Below are positions 27,952 to 36,511 of a stretch of 64,000 nt of DNA, one piece after another. The notes beneath the pieces are model-generated. The model did not search any database and was not told the origin of the DNA. It saw nothing but the letters and a program-made list of their open reading frames with translations. The position numbers and the translations under genes were made by a program. Numbering within the stretch: the first letter of the stretch is position 1; each line of letters begins with the position of its first letter. The stretch is from assembly GCA_035252015.1 (NCBI GenBank), contig DATFDP010000044.1, forward strand, positions 10,702 through 74,701. The letters run 5' to 3'. This DNA is from JAICWP01 sp035252015 (GTDB taxonomy: Bacteria; Acidobacteriota; Terriglobia; Terriglobales; Acidobacteriaceae).

Positions 27952-28361
27952 TCTAGAACAACCGCTCAGAAGCTCTTATGCAAGCCAGGTTCCAAAAGCT
28001 GTCAGCTACTTTTCTTTTTCATATTGATTGAGCAGACGACAAGATCGAAGATCGGAGTCCTTCAGGAGAGGAAAATTATTTGCAGATATATGCCATGTTT
28101 GTTATCCCTCCTACATCTGTAATGCGAATATATGCCGCGTCAGTTTCAAATCTTGCCTCGCCAATCCACGGCCTGAATTGACCTCGCTATCTGAGCTCAA
28201 CCCTTTCTCCCCGCAATAAATTGCAGACCTATCGCACATCATTGCATAACACTCAACCCTGCTTCCTGGGGCACATCCTGCCATGCCGCTGCGTCACGGT
28301 TCGCGTTTGCGCCGCCGCATCCCGCCAACTCTATCGCTGGCAAGCTGCACGTGCTTTACCC
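27952..28361. other. Intergenic region upstream of the ATPase-OmpA gene
   Basis: These 410 bases are more AT-rich than their surroundings and hold no convincing gene. Short open frames on the plus strand here have no recognisable signal. The region should contain the promoter of the minus-strand ATPase gene and the end of the SPFH transcript. It carries a pair of direct repeats, listed separately. Confidence 0.5.
28081..28136. repeat. Paired direct repeat TGCrrATATATGCC
   Basis: TGCAGATATATGCC (28081-28094) and TGCGAATATATGCC (28123-28136) match at 12 of 14 positions and start 42 bases apart, about four helical turns. They lie 130-185 bases upstream of the ATPase-OmpA start, on the same face of the helix. 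They could be sites for a dimeric regulator; no cognate protein is evident. Confidence 0.35.
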
Positions 28362-29288
28362 TCAGGCCCCTGCTGCCGCCGCTTTCTGGCCAACCATCAC
28401 CGCGTTCTGCATCTCTTCGAACAGGCTGCCGATGGCTGCTGGGGAGTGAGCTACGAAGATCGTGTTGCTCTTGTCCTGGGTGCCGATTTCTTTCATCGTA
28501 TCCAAATACTGGGTCACTAGCACCAGCATCATCACGTCGCGCGGCGTGGTGCCCTGGACGGCGGCGGAAAAGGCCTCTACCGATTGTTTTAATCCTTCGA
28601 TGATCGCCTTCCTTTGATTAGCGATGCCCTGGCCCTGTAGCGCCTTACTCTCGGCTTCAGCTTCAGCCTGTTTCACTTTGAGGATTTTCTCGGTTTCGCC
28701 GCGCGCGGTAGCAGCAACCTGCTCGCGCTGTGCGGCATTGATTTCGTTCATCGCAGCCTTCACCTTTTCGTCAGGCTGAATGTCAGTGACCAACGCCTGG
28801 TCAATGGCGTACCCATATGTCTTCATTACGTCATCGAGCCCTTGCTTTATGGCGATGGCTATGTCGGACTGCTGCAGGAAAGCGTCATCCAGGTTCATTT
28901 TGGGCACATGTCCCAGAATGACGTTGAACACGTAAGAGGAAATCTGCTGCCTGGGATTCGCCAGCTTGTAGAAAGCCTCGTAAACCTTATCCGGAATGAC
29001 GTGGTACTGCACCGAAACCGGCATCTTGACGAAGACGTTGTCTTTGGTCTTGGTTTCGACATCGAGCGCCAGTTGTTGGACGCGGAGATCCATGCGCCCG
29101 GCAATCTGGTCGAGCCACGGCAATTTAAAATTGATGCCCGCGGTCCCCACGCGGAGGAACTTGCCCATGCGCTGGATCACAGCGGCTTCCGCGGTCCGCA
29201 CCTGAAATAGTCCGCTCAGGAATGTGGCCAGCAGGAAAAGCACCACCATGCCATAGAAGATGAACTGCATAGTGTTGACAGCTTCCAT
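28362..29288 (-). CDS. SPFH/Band 7 (stomatin-like) membrane protein
   Basis: A 308-residue protein with an N-terminal transmembrane helix (MQFIFYGMVVLFLLATFLSG, about 6-25) followed by the SPFH domain (VIQRMGKFLRV, then FKLPWLDQIAGRMDLRVQ and VSVQYHVIPDKVYEAFY, about 35-200). A charged coiled-coil region follows (EKILKVKQAEAEAES, about 205-240). The sequence is closer to the hypersensitive-induced-response/stomatin branch than to prohibitin. Such proteins form oligomeric scaffolds in membrane microdomains. No NfeD partner is adjacent. The ATG at 29288 directly follows a GGGAGGA ribosome site; a GTG 12 bases upstream would place the ribosome site inside the gene. Confidence 0.88.
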   Translation of the reverse strand: MEAVNTMQFIFYGMVVLFLLATFLSGLFQVRTAEAAVIQRMGKFLRVGTAGINFKLPWLDQIAGRMDLRVQQLALDVETKTKDNVFVKMPVSVQYHVIPDKVYEAFYKLANPRQQISSYVFNVILGHVPKMNLDDAFLQQSDIAIAIKQGLDDVMKTYGYAIDQALVTDIQPDEKVKAAMNEINAAQREQVAATARGETEKILKVKQAEAEAESKALQGQGIANQRKAIIEGLKQSVEAFSAAVQGTTPRDVMMLVLVTQYLDTMKEIGTQDKSNTIFVAHSPAAIGSLFEEMQNAVMVGQKAAAAGA

Positions 29289-29458
29289 AAATCCTCCCAC
29301 CCCCGATTCCGGTTAAGCCGCGGCAGTGCGAACTCGGGGGATGGCCCGCATCATAGACACTCTCCCCGCGCTTCACAATTGATTTATCGGCATCCGCGAC
29401 TTAACAAGAGGAGGGTCTTTGCATCTGGCTTCGCTTTTTCGGGTACTTGGATCTGACC

Positions 29459-29493
29459 GCACTTTTAGGGTCTTTAGGAACCCTCAAAGTGGC
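29459..29493 (-). terminator. Candidate terminator at the GH29 gene end
   Basis: CACTTTTAGGGT and ACCCTCAAAGTG form a 12-position stem with one mismatch, spanning the stop codon of the GH29 gene. No strong T-run follows on the minus strand, so intrinsic termination is uncertain. Confidence 0.3.
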
Positions 29494-30536
29494 CGGTAAT
29501 TGCGGATCATTCCCGCCACCTGCTGCAGGGTGGCCACCGACTGTTCCGGAAGCTGACCTGTGGTGTCCGGCGAAAGATTCAGCAGCAGGTTGGCATTGCG
29601 GTCCATGCATTCGCGATAGGCCTCGGCGATTACCTCCGCCGGCTGCATTTCGAACCCCGGCCGCCAGAACCAGCTGCGCATGGGCGGCAAGGGTTTGAAG
29701 GGCGGGCCGCTGGGAATCCAGCTCTCCAAGGGCATGTAGTACTGCTTGCCCTCAAAAATGACGTGCGGATCATGGCCGCCGGCTGGCGGCAGGCAGTCTT
29801 CTCCGTTGATCACGTCGGTGGGCCAGCTCGCCGGCTCGCAAATTCGTCCCTGGTTGCGCTTGCTCTGGTAATAGGCCTGGTTCATCACGATGATACAGTT
29901 CGGGCTGTAACCCTTGATCAGCCGGTACAGCTCCCAGCGCTGCTGCGCAGAAATCTTCCAGGTTATGTCGAGCAGCTGGTAGAAGGTATTGCGGTAGCGT
30001 GAGTGCAGTTCGGTCAGTTGCTGCTTAATGAGCGCGTAATACTTGTCTCCGATCGGCGCATTCCAGTCAAACTTGCCTTCGTTGTGCGGATCGAGAATGC
30101 AGTAGTAAAAGCCGGGCCGTAGTCCGTACTCGTGGCAGGCTGCGACAAACGCCGCCACCACGTCGGTCTTGTTGCCGCTGGCTGCCACGTCATAGTCGTA
30201 GTTTTTGGAATCCCAAAGGCAGAAGCCTGACATGTGCTTAGCTGTGAGCACGGCATAGCGCGCGCCCAGATCACGGGCCACACGGATCCATTGGCGGAGG
30301 TCCAGATGCGTGGGATTGTAAGTGGAGACTGGCGCCGAGCCGGTTTCGTAGTCGTTGCCGGTGAAAGTGTTCATGCTGAAGTGGTAGGAGACGCCGAAGC
30401 GCAAGCGCTCGTACTCGGCCAGCACTGGCGTGCGGTATGTGGCCGGGCCGATGTTCTCAGCTGCGAACAGAGGTGTGCGCAGCGCGAGCGCACCTGCAAC
30501 TGTCGCCATACTTTTCAGGTACTCGCGTCGGTTCAT
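29484..30536 (-). CDS. GH29-like (alpha-L-fucosidase family) exported protein, atypical catalytic site
   Basis: A 350-residue protein with a twin-arginine-like N-terminus (NRREYLKSMATVAGALAL). The barrel matches GH29: RFGVSYHFSMNTF, DLGARYAVLTAKHMSGFCLWDS, the LRPGFYY strand and LLDITWKIS. In characterised alpha-L-fucosidases the last motif reads P-D-x-x-W-x-D with the final aspartate as nucleophile; here that position is isoleucine. So either another residue serves or the protein is not a classical fucosidase. The length (350) is shorter than the usual 450-plus, with no C-terminal beta-sandwich. It follows a TonB receptor on the same strand, suggesting a glycan-uptake unit controlled by the LacI-type regulator beyond it. 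Confidence 0.72.
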   Translation of the reverse strand: MNRREYLKSMATVAGALALRTPLFAAENIGPATYRTPVLAEYERLRFGVSYHFSMNTFTGNDYETGSAPVSTYNPTHLDLRQWIRVARDLGARYAVLTAKHMSGFCLWDSKNYDYDVAASGNKTDVVAAFVAACHEYGLRPGFYYCILDPHNEGKFDWNAPIGDKYYALIKQQLTELHSRYRNTFYQLLDITWKISAQQRWELYRLIKGYSPNCIIVMNQAYYQSKRNQGRICEPASWPTDVINGEDCLPPAGGHDPHVIFEGKQYYMPLESWIPSGPPFKPLPPMRSWFWRPGFEMQPAEVIAEAYRECMDRNANLLLNLSPDTTGQLPEQSVATLQQVAGMIRNYRPL

Positions 30537-30711
30537 GAGTGCTTAGCAATTAACATGAGCAAAGGGCAACTGCCGGCCGCGATGATCCAAGGTGGATCTC
30601 CAGTGCCGGGGATTTGCAATTGAGAAGGCACACAGCGCAGGCAGCGCAGGTCGCCATCCCAGGCCGGTCCTATTCCTGATGAACCGGCAAAAGCGCCCTC
30701 TCATCTAGAGA

Positions 30712-33700
30712 CTAAAACATCAGCTTCAAGCTGAACTGGATGTTGCGCGGGTCGTTGCGCGTGCCGAATACCTCGCCAAACGGGTAATCGGGACCACAGT
30801 CCAGGCAGTTTCCTATATTGGCACTTTGAAAATAGTTGCCAAAGAATTCGCCGCCATAAACCGGGTGATTGAACGCATTCAGGAATTCAGCTCGAAACTG
30901 CGCTTTGAATCGCTCCGGCCCGAAGGATTTGGCCACCGCAATGTCAACGTTCTTAGTTGCGCCCTCGCGCAACTGCGTCATGCGCTGCGGCTCATTTCCA
31001 TAGGTGAAGTCAGCCGGCGCGGCAAAGGCGTTGACGTTGATCCAGTTGTTCGGGCCCTGGTTTGCTGGCTTTACGTCCCCCACGACATTCGGCATGCCCG
31101 GTCCCGGAAACCCGTACGCGCTAAGCGGATTGTTTTGATAGTACACCGGAAGCAAAGGTAGACCACTGGTCAGTCGAATAACCGAGGACACTTCCCAATT
31201 CCCCAGAATGTTATTCAGCACCGCTGGCGCGCCGCTGCCCCAGTGTTTGCCTCTCCCATAGGGCAGTTGGTAAACCAACGCGGTGGCGAAGCTGTGCGGA
31301 ATATCATGCGTGCTGATGGCGTAATCGAGCTTGGTGTTATAGGCATCCCGCCACATATTTCCGATGGTCCAGCCAAGTAAATCCTCCGATCCGTTGTCGA
31401 GCGCTTTCGACCAGACATAAGTGGAGATCAGGCTGAGGCCATGAGAGAAGTGGTTCGTATATTTGACGTTGAGCGCATCGTAGGCTGAACTGGCGCCTGG
31501 CAAGGAGCGCGTCCATTGGAGGTAAGTAAATTCGGGGAACGGCCGGAGAAGTTGGTTGTAAGCCACCGTCGGACCGTTGATCCCGCCATTGGAATTGCTG
31601 ATCACGCCAAAAAAGGGATTGGGAACAATACTGTCTAATTTCTTGCCCAGCGCCAAATCCTGGGTGGGCAACTGGTTGGCATCGAGATTGGGGTTGCCAT
31701 ACATCAAGCGGCGGCCACGGTTGCCCATGTAACCCATTTCGAAAACGGAATTCTGGCTCACCTGGTACTGGAGGTCCATGCTCCACTGTTCTGAGTAGCC
31801 AATTGGGTGCGGACCCTTCGGCCAAATCTGGCTTGCCCCGTCTCCCACCTGTGTCATGGCTCCTTGCGCGCTTCCGACAGGTGCTATGAGTCCGCTGGGA
31901 AAGGGATTGCTGACGAGATTGGTGGGAATATAGCCTTCGCCGTCCACGGTTCCTACCCAATTGGTCGTGGACGAAAATCCTAAGAATTCGCCCGGGGCAT
32001 CGAAGCTGATCATGGCTGAGGCCGGTGCATAAAACAGGCCCGCACCTACGCGAGCGACGAGTTTATCCGTAACTTGGTAGGCGATTCCAAGGCGCGGCGC
32101 GAAATTAAGATTGTCAGGTTCCCAGGCATAACGATTGCCGCTGCTGGCGTATTCAAATGCTCCAGGCACGTTGTAGCCCAGAGCTGCACTGATCGGGTTC
32201 ACCGCCTTCGTATCGAAGTACGTGAGCCGGTTGTAGCGTTCTGTAGCTGGCCTCTGATTCTCATATCGCAATCCAGCGGTAATGGTTAGGCGATCCCTGG
32301 CCCGCCACTGATCCTGAACGTAGGCGCCAAAAGTATGCAGACTCATGGCTGGGTTCATCAGGATGGGTGATGACCCACTGCCGGTGCCCAGCAACATAGA
32401 TGCAATGGCGTCGCCGGTAACATCGGAACCGGTCTGCTGCGCTCGACAAGGGCCGCCAGGCTCTGGATCGCAGGACGTGAGAGCCCTGCCGAACTCAAAG
32501 TCGCCAGGGGTATCTTGCGTGTTGTTCATCAGAGCAACGTCGTAATTTCCTCCGAACTTCAAAGTGTGCCTAGACAGTTCCTTCGTAACATTTACGATGC
32601 CGGTAACGTTGCTGCGAACGTAACGATTCAGGCTCGAAAAGTCACTCCCCAGTGTGGAATAGTTGTCGGCGTGTACGATGGGCAGCAGAGGAGCTTGAAA
32701 TAAGGACGGCGAAAGGCCAATCGTGCTCGCGTCCGCTTTACCGAGACCGATAGAGGTCTGTTCTTCGTGCCAGTGTCCATAAGCGGCATAAGAGTCTACG
32801 ACCCAGGTTGCGCTGGGTGTAAAGGTATCGTTCAGCACCACCTGAAAGCCACGATCGTCATTGGTTGCGCCTTCATCCGCACCGTTGCAGAAGAAGCATG
32901 CCGGAGTGTTGTTCTGCCGAACCCGGTCAGACATGCGGGCAAACAGCCTATTCTTAGGGCTCTGCGCCCAGTCGACTCGCCAATCAAATTTGTCGTTTAC
33001 CGTTGAACCGCTTCCTTGCGCGAAATAGTTTTGTGTGAGGCCCGGCAGGTTGGGCAAAGGATACAAGTTCATGATTTTTTGCCCCACCGAGTTCCACAGA
33101 TTCGAAGGAATTACGTTGCCAGGGAACGGATCGCGGGTGAAGGTGCCGTCGGGGAGCTGACGCGTTGTAAATGGGTTGTATATCGGATAGGGCAAAGCGG
33201 AGAAATCGCCCTTGCGCTCGGCCGCGGTAGGAACGGTCAGGGGACCGCTGGAATCCGTTTCTGGCTGACGCAGACCTTCGTAGGCGACAAAGAAAAACAG
33301 ATTGTGGCTCTTCCATAGCGGACCGCCAAGAGTTCCGCCAAACTGATTGCGATGGAACAAACCCTTGGGTGCGCCGAACTTATCGTTCGACCAGGTGTTG
33401 GCATCCAGCGCAGAGTTGCGCATGTAGTCATAGACTTCCCCGTGGAAAGACTGACCGCCGCTCTTGGTGACCAGTGTGACTACGCCGGCGCCGGCGCGCT
33501 CGTACTGAGCATCGTACACATTCTGAACAATCTGCTGCTCCGACACAGAATCGTTGGTGGGAGCTACCAGGAGCCCACCCCAGTCCACCGCGGTCGAGGG
33601 AGCGCCGTCTATGAGTATCTGCTCGTTGCCGCTTCGTCCCCCGTTGAGGCCGAAGGAACTGCCGTTCTGGTCGAAGCTGGTTGATCGGGAAGTCATGCCG

Positions 33701-34215
33701 CTTTGGGCTTCGGTGGTTCCCGCCAGCGCGAAAACAAAATTCAGTGGGTTACGATAACTATTGGGCAATGACTCGATAAGCCGCGAGTCCAAGGTGACCG
33801 ACCGGTTGGCCGTCTGCGTGTCCACCAGAACGGCCTCGCCTGATACCTGAACGCTCTGCTCAATGGTGCCGACGGCGAGCGTAATGTTCACTGCCGCAGC
33901 GGTATTCGCACGTAGGATCATGTTGCTCTGAACGTACGATTTGAAGCCCGCAGCTTCCGCCTTTATCTCGTACGTTCCCGGAAGGATATTGTCGAACTTG
34001 TACGATCCCCTGGCATTGGAAATGGCATCGCGGGAGTCGTTCGTATTCACGTTACGGAGATGAATCTTCGCTTGCTGAACCACGCCCCCACTGGGATCGG
34101 TCACCACGCCCGCTATGGACGCTGAAAACGTTTGCGCAAAACCGCTTTGCAGGAGGGCAGCCAGGAGACAAAAGGAAAGAACAAGCCAAAACATGACCTT
34201 CGATGGAATCCTCAT
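30712..34215 (-). CDS. Oar-like TonB-dependent receptor, second copy
   Basis: An 1167-residue outer-membrane receptor with the same architecture as the first copy: signal peptide (about 1-28), carboxypeptidase-regulatory-like domain (VTDPSGGVVQQAKIHLRN and GSYKFDNILPGTYEIK, about 32-115), plug (LDSRLIESLPNSYRNPLNF) and a barrel ending in LMF. Sequence similarity to the 3.7 kb receptor is confined to general family features, so it is not a recent duplicate. I chose the ATG at 34215 because AAGGAG lies eight bases upstream and the signal begins there. A palindromic LacI-type operator lies 54 bases upstream, and the LacI-family gene is divergent, so repression by that regulator in the absence of a sugar is likely. 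Confidence 0.9.
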   Translation of the reverse strand: MRIPSKVMFWLVLSFCLLAALLQSGFAQTFSASIAGVVTDPSGGVVQQAKIHLRNVNTNDSRDAISNARGSYKFDNILPGTYEIKAEAAGFKSYVQSNMILRANTAAAVNITLAVGTIEQSVQVSGEAVLVDTQTANRSVTLDSRLIESLPNSYRNPLNFVFALAGTTEAQSGMTSRSTSFDQNGSSFGLNGGRSGNEQILIDGAPSTAVDWGGLLVAPTNDSVSEQQIVQNVYDAQYERAGAGVVTLVTKSGGQSFHGEVYDYMRNSALDANTWSNDKFGAPKGLFHRNQFGGTLGGPLWKSHNLFFFVAYEGLRQPETDSSGPLTVPTAAERKGDFSALPYPIYNPFTTRQLPDGTFTRDPFPGNVIPSNLWNSVGQKIMNLYPLPNLPGLTQNYFAQGSGSTVNDKFDWRVDWAQSPKNRLFARMSDRVRQNNTPACFFCNGADEGATNDDRGFQVVLNDTFTPSATWVVDSYAAYGHWHEEQTSIGLGKADASTIGLSPSLFQAPLLPIVHADNYSTLGSDFSSLNRYVRSNVTGIVNVTKELSRHTLKFGGNYDVALMNNTQDTPGDFEFGRALTSCDPEPGGPCRAQQTGSDVTGDAIASMLLGTGSGSSPILMNPAMSLHTFGAYVQDQWRARDRLTITAGLRYENQRPATERYNRLTYFDTKAVNPISAALGYNVPGAFEYASSGNRYAWEPDNLNFAPRLGIAYQVTDKLVARVGAGLFYAPASAMISFDAPGEFLGFSSTTNWVGTVDGEGYIPTNLVSNPFPSGLIAPVGSAQGAMTQVGDGASQIWPKGPHPIGYSEQWSMDLQYQVSQNSVFEMGYMGNRGRRLMYGNPNLDANQLPTQDLALGKKLDSIVPNPFFGVISNSNGGINGPTVAYNQLLRPFPEFTYLQWTRSLPGASSAYDALNVKYTNHFSHGLSLISTYVWSKALDNGSEDLLGWTIGNMWRDAYNTKLDYAISTHDIPHSFATALVYQLPYGRGKHWGSGAPAVLNNILGNWEVSSVIRLTSGLPLLPVYYQNNPLSAYGFPGPGMPNVVGDVKPANQGPNNWINVNAFAAPADFTYGNEPQRMTQLREGATKNVDIAVAKSFGPERFKAQFRAEFLNAFNHPVYGGEFFGNYFQSANIGNCLDCGPDYPFGEVFGTRNDPRNIQFSLKLMF

Positions 34216-34268
34216 ACCGACACTCCTTCGCCTCATTGCTCCTGACCAGCCAAGCAATTTAGCCTTAT

Positions 34269-34282
34269 CTAAAGCGTTTTAG
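34269..34282. promoter_or_regulatory. Candidate LacI-family operator
   Basis: CTAAAGCGTTTTAG is a near-perfect palindrome with a central CG, the form typical of LacI/GalR-family operators (12 of 14 positions symmetrical). It lies between the divergent TonB receptor and LacI-type regulator, 54 bases from the receptor start. Confidence 0.5.
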
Positions 34283-34453
34283 GCAGCATGGACTTTGGCA
34301 CTTGGAATGACTTCATGTCAAGTTCTTTTTCGGGAAATTTTTATACCTATGCCTCTCTCGCCGCGAGGCGCTCCCGCCGCGATTGGGTTAACGGATGATT
34401 GGAACAAGCACTGAGGACTCCGGCCCAGACGTTGTATACTACGCGGCATTCCT

Positions 34454-35530
34454 ATGCCGTCGGGCAAGAAGCGGATCAAGAGTCCTGGACAGCGGGTCAC
34501 CCTCAAGTTCCTGGCGGAATACCTCGAATTATCCCCGACCACCGTTTCCTTCGTTTTGACTGGCTCTCCACTCGCCAGCACAATCGCCAAAAAAACCAGA
34601 GCACGCATCTGGGCCGCGGTAGAGAAATTTCAATATCGCCCGAATTTGTTCGCGCGCTATCTGCAAGCCAAACGAACCTACAACATCGGAGTGCTGGTGC
34701 CGGAAATTGGCGATCAATTTTCCGCCATGCTGATCAGCGGCATCGAGTCAAAATTCGCCGAGGCAAAGTTCAACTACTTTGTCGAGAGCCATGGCTTTGC
34801 CCCCGAGCAGGTTGAAAACTACCCTGACGTGCTGATGGATCGCCAGGTCGAGGGCATGATTTTCATAAATACACCTTTAAAGAAGCCCATGCCCGTCCCC
34901 GTGGTTGCGATTTCAGACATTACCAGAGCGCTTGGCGTAACCCGGGTCGTAATCGACAACTATCAGATCATGCACGCGGGCATACGCCACCTCTGCGGCC
35001 TGGGCCATAAGCGCATCGCATTTTTTAAAGGCCCTGAACACAACGGCGACACGGAAGCGCGCTGGTCAGCCATCCTGAAGGTTACTGCCGAGTTGGGTGT
35101 AGCCGTGAAAGAAGAGCTTACCGCGACTATGGGCACTTATTTTGAAGCCAATAAATCCATGATGCAGCGCGGCTATCACGCGGGCATGGCACTGTTACAA
35201 CGCAGCCGCGACTTCACTGCCCTTATGGCCTTCAATGATGGCTCTGCCATTGGCGCAATCCGTGCCCTTCAGGACTGCGGACTCACGGTTCCGGGCGACG
35301 TCTCAGTAGTGGGAGTGGATGACATTCATGTCGCTCAGTTCATCTCTCCCCGTTTGACCACCATACGCCAGCCGCTGAAGCAGATGGGCGAGATAGCCGC
35401 TTCCACGCTGTTGCGCCGCATTCATGGGGAAGATGTTCCTGAAGAAACTATCATCCAGCCGGAGCTTGTTATCCGGGAATCCACGGCCCGTGCTCGTACA
35501 GGTAACTCGAAAGCTGTCGCGCTCGCCTGA
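34454..35530 (+). CDS. LacI/GalR family transcriptional regulator
   Basis: A 358-residue regulator. Residues 14-65 form the LacI helix-turn-helix and hinge helix (TLKFLAEYLELSPTTVSFVL, then YRPNLFARYLQ). The rest is a periplasmic-binding-protein-like effector domain starting IGVLVPEIGDQFSAML and including LCGLGHKRIAFFKGP, MAFNDGSAIGAIRAL and VSVVGVDDIHVAQFISPRLTTIRQP. The typical first residues V-T-x-x-D-V-A-x-x-A-G-V-S are replaced by VTLKFLAEYLELS, a divergent DNA-reading head. It probably binds the palindrome at 34269 and controls the divergent receptor and GH29 genes, with a sugar as inducer. Its own 3' end faces the DUF1080 gene 23 bases away. Confidence 0.9.
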   Translation: MPSGKKRIKSPGQRVTLKFLAEYLELSPTTVSFVLTGSPLASTIAKKTRARIWAAVEKFQYRPNLFARYLQAKRTYNIGVLVPEIGDQFSAMLISGIESKFAEAKFNYFVESHGFAPEQVENYPDVLMDRQVEGMIFINTPLKKPMPVPVVAISDITRALGVTRVVIDNYQIMHAGIRHLCGLGHKRIAFFKGPEHNGDTEARWSAILKVTAELGVAVKEELTATMGTYFEANKSMMQRGYHAGMALLQRSRDFTALMAFNDGSAIGAIRALQDCGLTVPGDVSVVGVDDIHVAQFISPRLTTIRQPLKQMGEIAASTLLRRIHGEDVPEETIIQPELVIRESTARARTGNSKAVALA

Positions 35531-35553
35531 AAATCGCATCTTAACCGCATTCA

Positions 35554-36369
35554 CTACTTAAGTTCCCTGACCCAAATGTTCCGGAAGCTGATGGGTGGGC
35601 TGGGATCGCCATGCGCTTGCAGCAGAATGGGCGCCGTGTCGTACTTTTTGTAGGAAGGTTTGCCTATGTATAGGGTCTCGCCTTTCAGCTCAAAGTGATT
35701 CTGCACCAGCACGCGGTTAAAAAACACCGTCACATATGCCGGATTCTTCAGCGACCCATCGGCATTGAAAGTGGGCGCCGTCCAAATCACATCGTACGTT
35801 TGCCACTCGCCCGGCTTGCGGCTCGGATTCACCAGCGGAATGCCCTGCTTATAGATGCTGCCGGCCTGGCCATTAACGTAGGTTGCGTTGTTGTAAGAAT
35901 CAAGGATCTGCAATTCGTATCCGGAAGCGGGACTCGGGGCGGCGAGAAATACTCCACTGTTGCCTCGCGCCTGGCCGCTGCCCGTAACGTTTTCGGGAAT
36001 TCTCCATTCGATGTGGAGCTGATAATTTCGAAACTTTCTCCTCGTCTCGATGTCACCTGCCGCTTTATTTACGGTGACTACACCCCCTGCAACCACCCAC
36101 TTCGCCGGCGAGTTGTCCTTGGCTGAGACCCACTCGTCCAGATCCTTGCCATTAAATAAAACGAGCGCGTCGGAAGGCGGTGCGCCACACTCAGTTCCTG
36201 GGCGAACTATCCTGGGCACGGGTTTCCACACTTCCGTATCCTCCGGCTTAGGGGTGGCGCCCACCTTTCCTTGGCCAGCTTGGGGTGCGGCTGGCGCTGA
36301 AGCGCAAAGGCAGAGGCTGGCGAGAACGAAGATTATGATCGCAAGCAAAACTGAAGCTCGGTTCCACAT
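35554..36369 (-). CDS. Exported DUF1080 (3-keto-disaccharide hydrolase-like) protein
   Basis: A 271-residue protein with a Sec signal (SVLLAIIIFVLASLCLCASA, about 5-24). The DUF1080 beta-jelly-roll (concanavalin-like) starts at LVLFNGKDLDEWV and includes NYQLHIEWRIP, RGNSGVFL, YELQILDSY and WQTYDVIWTAP, ending FRNIWVREL. Some members of this family cleave 3-keto-glycosides, acting after a Gfo/Idh/MocA oxidoreductase has made the keto group. Exactly such an oxidoreductase, with a Tat signal, is divergent 142 bases away. The frame is open further upstream, but the ATG at 36369 begins the signal peptide. The ribosome site is weak. Confidence 0.85.
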   Translation of the reverse strand: MWNRASVLLAIIIFVLASLCLCASAPAAPQAGQGKVGATPKPEDTEVWKPVPRIVRPGTECGAPPSDALVLFNGKDLDEWVSAKDNSPAKWVVAGGVVTVNKAAGDIETRRKFRNYQLHIEWRIPENVTGSGQARGNSGVFLAAPSPASGYELQILDSYNNATYVNGQAGSIYKQGIPLVNPSRKPGEWQTYDVIWTAPTFNADGSLKNPAYVTVFFNRVLVQNHFELKGETLYIGKPSYKKYDTAPILLQAHGDPSPPISFRNIWVRELK

Positions 36370-36423
36370 GCAGATGAGAATACACCGAACTCCATCCGCT
36401 TCGTGTGAGCGGAACTGAAACAG

Positions 36424-36480
36424 AGATGCTATACCTCTTGATTTCCAGGGTTGCACAAAAGATGAAAGTTGGTAGCATCT
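36424..36480. promoter_or_regulatory. Inverted repeat in divergent promoter region
   Basis: AGATGCTA (36424-36431) and TAGCATCT (36473-36480) are perfect inverted repeats 41 bases apart, in the 142-base gap between the divergent DUF1080 and Gfo/Idh genes. They could be half-sites for a shared regulator. Chance cannot be excluded. Confidence 0.25.
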
Positions 36481-36511
36481 GTCCGAACCACCGCAGTGGA
36501 GGTCATTTCGA

